Positions 42,721-54,750 of a DNA stretch of 64,000 nucleotides are shown one piece after another. Source of the stretch: Myrmaecium sp. VS I D KN 1 (Eukaryota > Ascomycota > Dothideomycetes > Valsariales > Valsariaceae); the NCBI GenBank assembly GCA_019775845.1, contig JADQAV010000040.1, forward strand, positions 1 to 64,000. Reading direction: 5' to 3'. A program made the translations under genes and the position numbers. Positions within the stretch are counted from its first letter, which is position 1, and each line of letters begins with the position of its first letter. The notes beneath the pieces are model-generated. The model searched no databases. It saw nothing but the letters and a program-made list of their open reading frames with translations, and had not been told where the DNA came from.

Positions 42721-44429
42721 ATGTCTATGATCACAGCTACCACTTGGGTCCCTCGGGGCTTCGCGGCGCCGTTCCCGACGAAATACGAGTTCAACGAAGA
42801 AGAGTTTGCAAGGATTTCGAAGCTCGCGAAGCTACAACTCGACGACGCCAAAGATGATTTGGAAGAAGCGGAGAATGCCCCTAAAAAAGCCACCCAAGAT
42901 GCGGAAGCCATGGCGTATGATGAAGAGGCCGATTCCGGGGCTGTGAAGTCCCACAAGTAAGCAAAATAAGTGTGCCTGCGAGAAAGCGTGCTAACAATGT
43001 CGTTAGGGAAATTGACGACGACCTGAAGGAGTACGATCTTGAGCACTACGACGATGATGATGGACAAGAGGGCGAAGGCGACACCATGGGAATGTTCGGC
43101 AATATCAAATCTCTCGTCTACCACCAGTCAAACGAGGAGGATCCGTATATCACAATGCCCGACAACGCCGACGAAGACGAGGATCGCGAGGAGCTCCAAA
43201 TCCTGGCCACGGATAACCTGGTACTGGCCGCGAAGATCGAGGACGAGATTGCGCACATGGAGGTATATGTCTACGAAGATGAAGCAGACAATCTCTACGT
43301 ACACCACGACATCATGTTGCCTGCAATTCCGCTCGCTGTAGAATGGCTAGACCTTCCCGTTGGCAAGGCCGACGTCGGGAATGATGCTAAGGGAAACTTC
43401 GTTGCCATCGGAACAATGGATCCTGACATTGAGCTGTGGGACCTTGATACGATCGACTGCATGTATCCGAGTGCTATCCTAGGACAAGGCGCAGGGGACG
43501 AGAAATCCAAGAAGAAGAAAAAGAAGAAGGCCAAGGCCAATGACGATTACCATGTCGATGCCGTCCTTTCCATAGCCGCCAACCGACAACATCGCAATCT
43601 CCTCGCCTCGTCATCCGCAGACAAGACAGTGAAGCTCTGGGATCTGAACACAACTAAGTGCGCTAAGTCGTACAGCTATCACACCGACAAGGTTTGCTCG
43701 ATAGCATGGCATCGCACGGAATCGACAGTTCTTCTCAGCGGAAGCTACGATCGCACGGTGGTAGCGGCGGATATGAGGGCTCCGGATGCTAAGATGCCTC
43801 GTTGGGGAGTTGAGAGTGATGTGGAGACTGTGAAGTGGGAGCCGCATAACCCCAACTTCTTCTACGTAAGTCAATCCTCAACAAGTCCCAGAAAAACGTG
43901 AAACCCTAATTGTGCCCAGGTGTCTACTGAGAACGGCTTAATACATTATCACGACATCCGGATGGCTCCCGCCGATCCTTCCGCTACCAAGCCTGTCTGG
44001 AGCTTGCAAGCGCACGACGAGTCCGTGTCCTCGTTCGACGTGAACCCGATCGTACCTGGCTTCCTGGTCACAGGATCGACGGATAAGACCGTCAAGCTGT
44101 GGAATATCCAGGAGACCGGCCCCAGCATGGTCGTCTCCCGAGACCTTGGAGTGGGCAGAGTCTTCTCTACCTCGTTCGCGCCGGACAAGGAGGTTGGGTT
44201 CAGATTGGCCGTTGCTGGTAGCAAGGGTTCTCTGCAAATATGGGATACCTCCACCAATGCAGCTGTCCGACGGGCCTTTGCGGCCCGGGTCGCTCCGGTT
44301 CAAGGCGAGGTGAAGGAGCGGTTGGTTGGACTGGCCCAAGATGACACTGATTCCGACTCTGAGGAAGGTGAAGAGCAGGGCGAGGAAGAAGAAGCGGGGC
44401 CTGATGGATGGGAGTCGATGGAAGAATAG
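42721..44429 (+). CDS. PWP1: Periodic tryptophan protein 1 (WD-repeat ribosome biogenesis factor)
   Basis: Exons 42721-42956, 43007-43865 and 43920-44429 give 534 aa (yeast Pwp1 is 576). The start MSMITATTWVPRGFAAPFP is diagnostic of the family. An acidic segment (DDDLKEYDLEHYDDDDG) precedes the beta-propeller, with WD/WN repeats (IELWDLD, VKLWDLN, VKLWNIQ, LQIWDTS) from about residue 140 on. A Lys cluster (KSKKKKKKKAKAN) interrupts the early blades, a likely nucleolar signal. The C-terminus is acidic (EEGEEQGEEEEAG). Pwp1 assists early 60S assembly and rDNA chromatin. Both introns match the fungal consensus. Confidence 0.95.
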
Positions 44430-46860
44430 GTGGAGGCAAAAACGCGACGATATCTCGCAATTATTATGGATGGATTTTGTCTTCAAAAAATCCTATCATC
44501 AAATTCTGCCTTGCTGCTACGGCAGTCTCAAGACGTACTCGCTTCTTCCGCAATTCATCACCATCAATGTGACTCTGACAGCGTATGCTTTAACTCCGGA
44601 CCTACAACGACCGGCCATCCCCTCGAGTCCTCAACACTCACCATTCCAAGTCAACACCTACTATTCTTAGTAGCTATCGGTGAAACAGCACATCCATCCA
44701 TCCATCGCCCAATCCGTCTTCTCTCCCGGACGGGCCGCCGACAGACATGCAGCGAGTAACCTTAAAAATACGAAAAGAAAGAAAAGAAAAGCTTCAACCT
44801 TAATTCTTTTACTATATACCGACTACTACTGCATGTATGCACCTAGTTGTTATCCGTATAGTCAAAAAACCGTCCATGCGCGACCATCGAGAGCGCAAAA
44901 GGCCTTTATTTGGGGAACCGGGCATGAAAGAGGTCCGCACCGCCCCCCGCCCGGACACCTTTTGTATGTTTTGATCCACACACACCATCGCGCGAAAGCG
45001 CGCGCGTGTGTGCGCGCGCGGAAAACCCACGATGAGAGGAGGAATCGTTCGTGAGGGGTTTTACCCACCTACATCGAGTGGCCGCGTTGGGGTTGGGGGA
45101 GCGGAAGTCGATGTGGGTTTTTCCCGACGGAGGGAACGTTCCGGAAGGAGGACGGGAGGAGGAGGACGGACCTGGAGGGTCCATGAAGAACAACGGGCCG
45201 GCCGCGCGCGGGGGGCAGTTTCCATGCGGAATTTATGCATGATGATGAGTGTCGCGTTCGAACATGGGGCGGTTCAGGAGGTACGGAACAGCATTTCTAT
45301 CGATTGTGTCCTTCCCCCCCTACTTCTCCTGGGATGGTACTCCTACGTATGTATAGTACAGTATGTACATGCAAATTGCACAAACCCATATGGTTCTCGT
45401 CATTCTAAACCACATCCGCTGAGTGACTTGATTCATCATCATTGGCGTGATGCGATCGTCCCCCCAAACTCCGCGACGGCGGACGTGCTCAGGAGAGAAT
45501 GGAGCGAAGAGATGCCGTGCATGAACGGCGAGGAGCGAGGACCACCGGCCGCGATACACTGGAAGATGGGGGAAGCGGTTGGCGGATCTCACCATGGCCA
45601 GACACCGGCCGCAGAGGGAGACGCGCGAGAAGAAAGAAAAAAACATTTTGTTTCCGGCAGGTGGAGACGTGGAGGAGTGGAGGTGAAACGGTTTGGCGAT
45701 GTTTTGGCCTGGGCGGTCCAATCGCGCGGGCTAGCCGGCTTGAGGGCACGCCAGGGACAGCCCGGGGGGGTTCAGGGAAGGGCGCCAGGGAAGGGCGCCA
45801 GGGAAGGGCGCCAGGAAAGGGCCAGGACGGGGCGGGTCATGACCGTTTTTCGCCAGCTCGCCCGCGTCTTGGCTGGTCCTGGATGGATTCCGGACGCGAC
45901 GAACGTTTCCCTGACGGGCCTGATTGGCCTGATTCCCCTGGCTGGCCCGACCCTGTGCACCCCCGTCGTGGCAGTGGAGTGCCTGGCACACCTGGGTGAG
46001 GAGCGCCCTGATCACCGCCGGGCTCGCGCCAAACGAAACGGAGGCCAGCTCCAAGCACGACGGCGTGGTCGTTGAGTTTTCTACCCACCCCCGATCGCCC
46101 AAGCACCAAGGCTCGCCCTCGCGCCCTCGACCCTTCCCTCTCTCCTGGTCTCTACCGTTAGTGTTCAGCCCGTTCCACTCTCTCTTCGCTCAAAGGCTTC
46201 AGGACCGCCACTCTCCCTCCTCCCTCTCCCTCTCTCTCCTCTCCTGGCCGACTCAAATTGCTATCGCGACCTGGTTGTTCGCTCCTTACGATACCCGGAC
46301 CCCCCTTACATTCATTTCCGCCGATCGCAGTCCTCTGCGAGATTCCTTCCTTACTACCTGGAGTATTCTTGTTCACTCTGCTGCTAGACAGTCAGATAAC
46401 ACCCAGCCCACCCTCAGGGAGAGAAAAGAAAAATCAAAACCCCATCCTCAAAGAAAACCGGCACGCTGCACACAAAAGTCAAGCAATCTGGACATTTGTA
46501 AAACCCGGACGTCCGACAGATTCTCACTCGCACTCCAAAAAGGCCGACCGATCCATTTCAGGTTTCACAAACCGTAGCACGCGCACCACTCTCGATCAAT
46601 CCGCTCACACACCTCCGGATCACGCCCGCCTATCAGCCCGGAGCCCACGAGACGCAACCGTTAAGCACCTCGCCTCGGTCTTCATCAAGCCCGAGCCCGT
46701 GTCGCAAGTGACCTGCCGAAAGTACGCTCTCTTGAGGCACTTTATCCGCGACGAACCCCCGCCTTATCTGCACGGCGACTATTCCAACTTTCCTTCCTCG
46801 GGCTTACAGCCGTCAACCTACCACGACTAGGACCGAAACTGTCCAGTATACATATCCACC
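44430..46860. other. 2.4 kb gene-free stretch, GC-rich in part
   Basis: No credible gene. 44985-45025 is alternating GCGC/GTGT; 45500-46070 is GC-rich with a 13-bp tandem repeat; the last 700 nt are CT-rich and probably a long leader for the gene at 46861. Long open frames here lack an ATG and have composition typical of non-coding GC-rich DNA. Confidence 0.5.
45773..45817 (+). repeat. 13-bp tandem repeat (CAGGGAAGGGCGC)
   Basis: Three and a half head-to-tail copies of CAGGGAAGGGCGC in the gene-free stretch, the last diverged to CAGGAAAGGGC. Confidence 0.85.
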
Positions 46861-47676
46861 ATGTCCCTCGCTCGAGCTCTGACCAAGCGTGTCAAGCGCT
46901 CCGATTCCACGGATGGGCCCGCCCGTTCGCCCTCCAAGAAGTCCGGACAGCCCATTCTCAGAGCGCAGATCTCTTCGCCTGTTGCTCTGGTCTCGACGAC
47001 GAATATGCTGTCATATAACGCTCCGGATATCTCTACCATGCGGCATGCCTCTTCGTCCTCTTCTTCTTCGGCCTCGTCTCGCAGTTCCGGAGGCGACTCG
47101 GATTTCACCACCGCCTCCGAAGGTACTCTGACCGACGCGTCTTCTCTGAACTCGTCTCCGACTTCCCCGAAAGCCAACTACCTCAACAGCTACTTCCCTG
47201 CTCCCCCGATCTCGCCTCGGGGCTCAGCATCGTCACGGGAGATGGCCCGCCCTCACCGAAAGTCCTGCTCGGTTGACAGTGTGCCTGCTATTCCACAGCG
47301 AGCGTTATCACACAGCAAGCGTGCCCACGAGCAGCTGGCGCGCAAACGGTCGATCCAGAACATGAGTGGTCCGCCGAGTAGCCTTCACAGCCGCCAAAGC
47401 AGCCTTTCGCGGGAGTGCCGGATGTCCGCCGACATCTTCCGGAGCAGCATCGACGCCGCCTCCCATCCGTTCGGCAAGGAGCTGGAGCAGCTCAACGAGA
47501 TCGCCGAGGAGTTCGGCGGTGCGATCCGAGACGTCGAGATCGAGACGGATCTGGCACGGATGCAGGAGCGGGGCCTAGGTCGGTACTGCGCGGCGGACTA
47601 CATGATGGAAATTCAGCCGCTGTTCAGTGACTTGTTCGAGATCCCTCCCTCTCCCGTCGCTGCGGGCTGGATATAA
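46861..47676 (+). CDS. Ser-rich fungus-specific protein, function unknown
   Basis: A single exon of 271 aa with a good start context (CACCATGT). The N-terminal two thirds are basic, Ser/Pro-rich and disordered (ALTKRVKRSD, SPSKKSG, long Ser runs, SPRGSASSREM), suited to phosphorylation. From about residue 185 a more ordered region appears: ADIFRSSIDAA, KELEQLNEIAEEFGG, EIETDLARMQERGL and GRYCAADYMMEIQPLF. I recall similar unnamed proteins in moulds but no function. A CT-rich region of some 700 nt upstream suggests a long leader. Confidence 0.75.
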   Translation: MSLARALTKRVKRSDSTDGPARSPSKKSGQPILRAQISSPVALVSTTNMLSYNAPDISTMRHASSSSSSSASSRSSGGDSDFTTASEGTLTDASSLNSSPTSPKANYLNSYFPAPPISPRGSASSREMARPHRKSCSVDSVPAIPQRALSHSKRAHEQLARKRSIQNMSGPPSSLHSRQSSLSRECRMSADIFRSSIDAASHPFGKELEQLNEIAEEFGGAIRDVEIETDLARMQERGLGRYCAADYMMEIQPLFSDLFEIPPSPVAAGWI

Positions 47677-48809
47677 CTGTAACCGTGTGCGGGACTGGCT
47701 TCCGTGCGAGGGCTACATTCCTTTCGTCTTCTCCGGCATATCTTGCTTGGTTTTCCCTGTCCATATTTACTACCATTTTGCTACCCCTCCCTTCGCTTCT
47801 TACGCTCGTTTCGGCAGATTTCTTTTATGTTGTGCTTTTCACAGAAAAATGTACTTCAGGCTCAGGTCGCACGTTTGGTTGACCTCGCAGTTTTTATTTT
47901 GCTTTTGGGATGACAGCTCGTCCCGTTCACTCTCTCACGATGGTATGACCCCTCTTTGGATATTGAATGGCGCTTTTTGTAGCATTCTGCTCTTCCGCTC
48001 TAGATAGTACTGCACTGTCTGCTCGCAGGAGAAGCAGAGGGAGACCGCTAAGGTTTCGGTACAATTGAATTTGTTCACTCGATCACGTCACAGCCTTTGT
48101 TTCTCCATCATATTTGTTCAGTACAGCTCCGTATAACTTGACGCATTGACCCTTACTCCGCGAGCCATAGCTGTTTGCTGCCGGGAATGCGGAGGGGAGC
48201 ACATCTAGGTAAAACGTCTCAGGCAGACGTGACGTAGTTCACCGACACTCATCGTCATCGGTTCGACTTCAGGAACAACGGCAGACATGGGTGCAATCTA
48301 CAGCGGACAACGAACCCGCACGTTTTACCTATAGACGTCAGTGGAAACGGTTGGGGGACATCGTCAAACGGCCATGGAAACGGTGAAGAACATCCGAGCT
48401 TGGGCCGCGCTACCGTAGTCAGCAAACCCCCGCCACGCTAGCCGCATGTTTACAGAAACATCTTTCTCTCGCTTTCACGAATCGCTTGCCGGTGAACTGC
48501 GACATCTCTCTCCCGAACCCATTTTCCCGCCTTCGCTGCACGCGCCAGACCGCATTTCTCTCTCTCTCCCCCTCCCTCTCCCTTTGGAATCGCTGCCCTT
48601 ATAACACGTTCGACACCCTCCCGTACACCGTCTTGCGGTTGACCGCCTCTCGGCTCGGAAGCGACTGCAGGAACCACTCAGACCATCTTGCCGGCGGACC
48701 TCCTACCTACCCCTCCACCATCATCACCACCACCGTGCAAACGAAGCGGCCGGCCTCTTTTTAGCTGCATCACGCCCACCTCAACTTTCACCCAACAACT
48801 GCTCTAACC
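47677..48809. other. 1.1 kb intergenic, upstream of CKS1
   Basis: 3' UTR of the Ser-rich gene, then the CKS1 promoter. A CT-rich block (48540-48600) precedes the gene. No ORF supported. Confidence 0.5.
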
Positions 48810-49371
48810 ATGGCGACGATGGACATAGACGTGACCAGGCGCAACAAGCGCCCCAGGCCTCTTTCGGAAGCCGAGAAAGATAAGCTGGAGGAGTTCATCG
48901 ATGCGATCCACTACTCTTCCCGGTAAGGCAGGCGCGACCCAGTTGCTTCACGAGATCAAAACGCGCTGACTGGCCGGACGCCCGGATAACAGGTATTCGG
49001 ATGACGAGTACGAATATCGCCATGTGCAGCTCCCCAAGCAGATGCTGAAGGTCATCCCCAAGGAATACTTCGACGGGGCGAGGGGCACGCTGAAGCTGCT
49101 GTGGGAGGAGGAGTGGAGAGGTTTGGGCATCACCCAGGTTCGTGGCAAGATGGCAAGCAGTTTCGGGGCATAGGTCGTGTGCTAATGCGCATCATCCGCA
49201 GAGTCTCGGTTGGGAACATTACGAAGTCCATGAACCGGAGCCGCACATTCTTCTCTTTAAGTATGTAGTCCCTCCTCGACCGTGTGTCGCAACTCTCCTA
49301 TCCTGGACCACCAGCTAATGCAGCTAACCATTAGACGGCCGATCAACTTCCAGCCGCCTACGACACATTGA
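48810..49371 (+). CDS. CKS1: Cyclin-dependent kinase regulatory subunit Cks1/Suc1
   Basis: Four exons, 48810-48922, 48993-49137, 49202-49260 and 49335-49371, give 117 aa. The protein docks on Cdk1 and phosphorylated substrates and is essential for mitosis. Family core is complete: [21 protein letters not shown] (split by intron 1), [20 protein letters not shown] and [13 protein letters not shown], the beta-hinge motif that sets monomer or swapped dimer form. Arg and Lys positions of the phosphate pocket are present in the YRHV and LGW regions. The N-terminal 25 residues with an NKRPRP cluster are typical of filamentous fungi. All three introns are short (64-74 nt). Too fragmented to be seen as one ORF. 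Confidence 0.95.
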
Positions 49372-50501
49372 GCGTCGCGTTTCGAGCCTCGGCCAAGCGG
49401 TGCCGGTGCCTTCCCAAGCTTGCAGGCCGACATGCTTTTCCCCCAGTGCTGAAGTAATCGGAAGATCATGCCTCAAGAAGCGAGCAGTGAGGAGCGAACA
49501 GTGATGGCTATTCGAGACGGCCAAGAAGGCTCACACAGGAGGAAGCCACGAACTTCAAGGGATCAGGGGAGTTTCCAGAGGGCTTTCTCTCTCTCTTTCT
49601 CTCTCTCCTTTTGCACGGGAAATCAAGGAAAGGCGCATAGAAAGGGGTCGTGCATTGTGTCCTGCTCTTTCTTTTTCTTTTTCTCTTCCCATCTCATCGA
49701 TCTGCTTTCCTTTTATCAACCATGGTCATCGCTCACAAAAATGATTGCACAACTTATACTACATACTATGGCTGGCTGGCAGGCGCTCCTACGATACTTA
49801 CCATTTGGCCCCCTACTGGAATCTGAATGAGAATTTATACGATACTTGCATCCCCCGTTCCACCCTCTGTCTCTTTTCTTTTTCCTCTGCTCACTTCCGA
49901 TCTCTTCTCCACATCCGCATGATCATTTGCTGGACTTTTTTCTTTGCAAGAGCACATGTGCTAACAATCAATTTTTATCTTCTATCTCTTCTCACACCAT
50001 TATCATCTTTATCATCATTACCAGGGATTGGCCCCCTCCGTGCAAACTGACTTTGTTTGGCCTGTCCTTTAACGGCCGCGGTGAACATACAAGCTTTCCC
50101 TTGGGGCTGAAGGGAAGCACGCCCCGCGCGAGAACGCAAAGGACGGAGGGCATGTCAGGGAGAGCAAAGAAAGAAAAAACTTAGAAAAGAAGTTGCGTTT
50201 TTGCTCTCGTATATCTTGACTGCTGAGAGCAATGATAATCCGGTGCTGCGGTATAGATCGCGCTTTCGAGAATGATGAACGCGTGGGAACTTCCACATAC
50301 AGCAGATGCGAAACCCCGCCCCCTAGTACACGCCTCATAAGAACAAATCATCTTTTTCATTTTTGCTGTGGATATCGCTACCTGGTTGCATGAGCAAAAA
50401 ATCTATCTACCTGCGAAGGCGCGGTGGTCGAACGGTAGGTATACGATACGACCGCAGCGCAGCGCAGCCCCTCACGTCACGTTACTTCACCCTGCCAACC
50501 C
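49372..50501. other. 1.1 kb convergent intergenic region
   Basis: Between CKS1 and the glutaredoxin gene 3' end. T-rich, with poly-pyrimidine runs (49585-49700). No gene. A TGGTCGAACGG string at about 50426 looks tRNA-like only in part. Confidence 0.5.
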
Positions 50502-51411
50502 TTACGCCCGCTGCTGCGCGTTCACCGAGTACTCGTTCAGGAAGGTGGGATCGTTGGCGAACTCCTCTTTGACCTGCGACGTGGAGTGTTAGCAAGAAGC
50601 GTTCGCGATATGCCGGACGGTGAGAGGGAGAGGGGGGAATGAAGGAAAAAAAAGAAAGAAAAAACAATAAACGTACGATGTCCAGACCGCCGACCAGCTC
50701 GCCGCCGACCCAGAGCTGGGGGAAGGTGGGCCAGTCGGCGAACTCCTTCAGGCCCTGCCGGACCTCGTCGTCGGCGAGGATGTTGAAGAACCCGTACCGG
50801 ATGCCCTTCTCGCGGAGCAGCTGGACGGTCTGCCGGCTGAAGCCGCACTGCGGCGCGCTCGGCGTGCCCTTCATGAACAGCATCACCGGCGCCGCCTTGA
50901 CCAGGTTGCCCAGCCGCTCGAACAGCTCCTCCTTGGTGGTCTCCTTCTGCTCCCCCGGCGCGGCCGCCGGCGGCGGCGCCGCCGTGGCGTTGTCCGCCGC
51001 GGCTCTGGTGACGGTTTGGGCGGGCGGCAGGACGTTGGGGGCGCCCGCGGTCGCCGGGCCGGCGTGCTGCTCGATCGCGGCGCGCACCTTGGCCGGGTCC
51101 ACGCCGCTCACCGTGTCGACGACCTGGCCGTTCTTCTGCAGGACGATGACGGGGACCTGGGAGATGTCGTATTGTTCGCTGATGTCGGGCAGCTCTTCGG
51201 CGTCGATGCTGACGAAGCCGATCTGGGGCGGGGTGGAGAGGGTGTAGGTGCTCGCGAGCGCCTCGAGGATGGTGCTCATCTGCTTGCAGGGCGCTGCCCA
51301 GGGCGCGTGGAAGTAGATGACGAGGAGGGAGGAGGCGGGGAAGTTGGTGACATAGTGAGCGAAGTCGGTGTCGGTCGCGATGGGCGTGACTGTCGCAGTC
51401 GGAGCGGCCAT
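50502..51411 (-). CDS. Monothiol glutaredoxin Grx3/Grx4
   Basis: Exons, minus strand: 51411-50677 and 50573-50502 (phase 0), give 268 aa. An N-terminal thioredoxin-like domain (about 10-115) has WAAPCKQM, with one Cys (C42) only, as usual in this class. A Pro/Ala linker of about 45 residues follows, then the glutaredoxin domain with the monothiol CGFS site (189-192), and WPTFPQLWVGGELVGGLDI for glutathione binding. The last exon adds VKEEFANDP to the end. These proteins bind [2Fe-2S] clusters with glutathione, deliver iron in the cytosol and nucleus, and control iron regulators such as HapX/SreA. Overlapping the stop of intron 1 in the other phase is not needed. Divergent from RPF2. Confidence 0.95.
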
Positions 51412-51869
51412 GGTGTGATGGAAGACCGTGTTGGTCTATCTCTGGATGAGCCGGAGGTGGGTTGTGGTGGGGGGTTTTCGGACGTGGGGGTCTTACTGAG
51501 GCGGTTGCAGTGAGGAGACGAGGTATTGAGGTGGAGGGAAGAGAGGAGAGCCTTCTTGTATAGAAGACCGGGTGACTCGGAGAGTGGTACGAGGTGTGAC
51601 AGGCAAAGAAGCAGGAATCTGGGCTCGCTGTTATAGGTTTTGGGCGCGGGAGTCAGTGGACAATGTCCGCAATCGCATCATCAAACCTTGCCCCGCTACG
51701 ATTGGCCTGCCAAGCCACCTCGACTTTTCCGCATCAGATAAGATGGAATATCGTTGGCCCGGACCAGGTCGACGGAAAATTATCGAGAAGCTGGGCTGCT
51801 ATCAAACCTTCAGCTCAGCAACCCGCCGCATTCTCTAAACACTCTTCTCCTTTTGCTCTATATTCCGCC
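51412..51869. other. Divergent promoter, Grx3/4 and RPF2
   Basis: 458 nt between the two start codons. No ORF or clear TATA box. Confidence 0.55.
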
Positions 51870-52960
51870 ATGTTGCGCCAAGTGTGAGTCCACATGCGCC
51901 TACTGGCTTGCTCTGGAGTGCTCTAACGTTCGAGGCAGAAAGCCGCGCAATGCGCGCTCCAAACGTGCGCTCGAAAAGAAAGAGCCTCAGCTCAAGGAAA
52001 ACCCGAAGATGACTCTCTTTCTGCGCGGCACCAGCTGTAGTCAGGTTACGCAGTTGGCAATGGCGGATCTCCACTCCCTCAAGCGGCCGCTCGCGATCAA
52101 GTTCACCAAGAAAAACGAGATTCACCCCTTCGAGGACCCCTCCTCGCTCGAGTTCTTCTCGGAAAAGAACGACGCCTCCCTGATGCTCTTCGGTATCCAC
52201 AGCAAGAAGCGCCCGCACTGCCTGACCCTTGCCCGCTTCTTCTCTCACAAGCTGCTCGACATGATGGAGCTGTACATTGATCCGGACACTTTCCGCACGC
52301 TGAACCAGTTCAAGAACAAGAAGTGCGCCGTCGGCTTGAAGCCTCTCATCACTTTCTCCGGAACGCCCTTCGAGAGCCCCAACCCGAACGCCTATACCTT
52401 GGCCAAGAGCTTGTTCATCGACTTCTTCAGAGGACAGGAGGCAGTGAGCGTGGATGTGGAGGCTTTGCAGTACATGATCCACTTTAGCGCCGCCGATGAA
52501 GTCGAGGGACAACCCGCCCCTAAGATCCACATGAGAGTGTATCTGATCAAGACGAAGAAGAGTGGGCACAAGCTGCCCCGCGTTGAGGTCGAGGAGATGG
52601 GTCCCAGGATCGACTTCCGAGTTGGCAGGACGAAGGAGGCGGACGATGCGGTCATGAAGGAGGCGCTGAAGAAGCCCAAGCAGCTTGAGGTATGTACCAC
52701 ATGGATTTGCGCGGCTGTGAAGAAGATGCTAACGATACGTACAGCCTCGGACGAAGAAGAACATCGAGACCGACCTGATGGGAGATAAGCTTGGAAGAAT
52801 CCACGTGGGCAAGCAAGACCTCGGTGCCCTTCAGACCAGGAAGATGAAGGGTCTCAAGAGAGGTCGAGATGAGGTGGACGCTGATGCTGTGACCTTGGTT
52901 GACGAGAATGAAGGCGGTGTGAGCCTCGCCAAGAAGGAGCGTCTTGATCACAGCGAGTAG
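51870..52960 (+). CDS. RPF2: Ribosome biogenesis protein Rpf2 (Brix domain)
   Basis: Exons 51870-51883, 51939-52689 and 52745-52960 give 326 aa. Exon 1 is 14 nt (MLRQ plus two bases), joined by GTGAGT...GCAG to VKPRNARSKRALEKKEPQLKEN, the conserved start of Rpf2. The Brix fold covers about 28-240: LFLRGTSCSQVTQLAM, LASLMLFGIHSKKRPHCLTL-like core, MELYIDPDTFRTL, KPLITFSG and VEVEEMGPRIDF. The last 70 residues are basic (LQTRKMKGLKRGR) then acidic. Rpf2 with Rrs1 brings the 5S RNP into the pre-60S particle. Length matches yeast (344). Confidence 0.94.
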
Positions 52961-53176
52961 ACGCGGAAGGTCCAGTGCATTTCAAGGGCGTTTCTTGGTT
53001 CGGTGTATGGAGTGGCTCTTTGGTAAGGAAAAGTTTCCGTTCAAGGGTAATGTCTACGATTGCTTCTGCGAAAGGCAGTGGGCTTTTCACTTTTTTGGGT
53101 ATCTACGTCCGCTTCGCGGCGGCACGACATGTCTAGCCTTCTACCATATATACTACTTCCTGTTTCAGTCCCCAAT

Positions 53177-54413
53177 TTAGGCGGACGCAGCTGGCGTCGC
53201 TTCTATCGATCCCTCAGTCTCGGTTGCATTTGCCGGCTGAATGGCACCGTCTCTCTTGTTCTGGATGATCCTAAGCAGATTTCGGAGCAGAACGACGATC
53301 GTTACCTTGCCAATGGCAGGGACGTAGATAGAGGCCTTTTGCTTGACAATAGGGTCAAAGTTCTACAATTCTTGTTAGGTTGTTGTCTCTCGGTTCGTTG
53401 GTGATCATGTTTCTTTACCTTTTCGCTGGAAAAGTTGATGCACACAGCTCCCTCCCTCAGGAGATGAACGGGCACTTTGAACTTGTCCCCGGGGACGCCC
53501 GAAATGACGACGTCACTCAAAGGTAAACAGTTCTCCAAGGTCCAGCCGGGCATATCCTCAACCTCATGCCTCCTCTTCTTCAGCCCCTCTCCACGGTGGA
53601 ACTGCTGGACATCCTTGATATCAACAGAGTATACGCGAGCTCCGTCGTTCGCCAACAGAGCCGCGAGCGGACGTCCGACAACCTCAGAACGGTTGATTAC
53701 AGTTATGGTGTGGCCGTGCAGGCGGTTGCCGTACGGAAGGATGGTGTTGTAGATCTGAAGATGCTCCAAGATCTTGATAACGGCGAGGGGGGTGCAAGGC
53801 AAGATGCTCTTGCGCTTCTGCGCCTCATCCAAAAACCGGATGTTCTGGTACATGTTGAACACGTAACGATGGCTCAGGCCCTCCACATCCTTATCCACGC
53901 TGACGATCTGCTGAAGGTACTGATCCTGACGGTTGCCAAAGATCGGGTAATACACCATGATCCCGTCAACGTTGTCATCCTTGTTCGCGAGGATGATGGC
54001 GTCCTCAAGCTGGTCCTTGTCGACCTCACGGAGCTCGAAATCGAAACCGCTATTGCGAAGACCTGTCAGCGCCTGCCTAAAGACACAGCATCGTCTGTTT
54101 CCACGGGACCCTAGCCGGAGGTCGCACGTATCCAGCGGGGCATCCCAGGAAGGTTTCAGGACGACTGCCGCTGCACAGGGGAGCTGAAGCTGAAGGCTGG
54201 TGCAGGTGATGCTCACTTTTCACGGGCAGTCTTTGCCGTCCAGTCCGCATAGACACGGGCAGCCGGATCTGCGCTGGACAGGAAACCGACGAGCAGAGGC
54301 TTCTTTTCGACCTGCTTCAGTCCCTCATGCACCTCCGCAAGCAGTTTCTTCGCAATGCTGTTTGCAAGTATGACCTTGCAGTTATGCTCGGCGGGAGCAG
54401 CCGGTGTAGACAT
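53177..54413 (-). CDS. MTD1: NAD+-dependent 5,10-methylene-THF dehydrogenase
   Basis: Exons, minus strand: 54413-54217, 54049-53419 and 53362-53177, give 337 aa (yeast Mtd1 is 320). It oxidises methylene-THF to methenyl-THF in the cytosol for one-carbon supply. Landmarks: LLVGFLSSADPAARVYADWTAKTA, VDGIMVYYPIFGNRQDQYLQQ, KDVEGLSH, KSILPCTPLAVIKILE, and VINRSEVVGRPLAALLANDG in the NAD fold, then DVVISGVPG and EGAVCINFSSEK. The last exon, KASIYVPAIGKVTI, completes the fold. The intron-1 acceptor was set at 54050 so that TAREN joins GFDFELREV, as in yeast. The 167-nt intron 1 is longer than most here. Divergent from MMS19. Confidence 0.95.
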
Positions 54414-54750
54414 GATGGCCTCGATCCGAGCGGTGTGAAGGAGTGGGACCGTAAGTGAGAGATAAAGCGACGGAGGGGGGATAAGGTAGTTAGTGAACAG
54501 GTATATAGAGGCCAGTGAAAGACCGCTGAGGCTCAATGGGATTACATCGTACCAGAGGGGTCCCCGCGAGTTCGTCTCCGATGGCGATCCAAAAATTTAT
54601 TTCCGCCCTGGACAACCCCACATCCGCTGCCGACGTTGTACCGAGAGGGCGGGATTGCCATGACGTGCCCGAGCTGCCATGCCGCCAAAAAATCGCATGC
54701 GAGGAATGCCAGAATAGCCCCCAGACCTTGAGGACGCGCACACGTTCACC
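54414..54750. promoter_or_regulatory. Bidirectional promoter of MTD1 and MMS19
   Basis: 337 nt between the divergent start codons of a folate enzyme and an Fe-S targeting factor. No TATA box. A CCCTCCGTCG-type pyrimidine patch lies on the MTD1 side. Confidence 0.6.

Noticed and set aside
45008-46075. 355-codon plus-strand open frame
   Set aside because: No ATG start at the proposed end, residues typical of GC-rich non-coding DNA (Arg/Gly), and it runs through the 13-bp tandem repeat.
46258-46830. 190-codon open frame just before, and in frame with, the gene at 46861
   Set aside because: It has no ATG at its start, is of CT-rich leader composition, and a stop separates it from the ATG at 46861. 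Most likely chance openness in a leader.
50400-50470. tRNA-like string (TGGTCGAACGG)
   Set aside because: No B box (GGTTCGANNCC) follows and no cloverleaf can be drawn.
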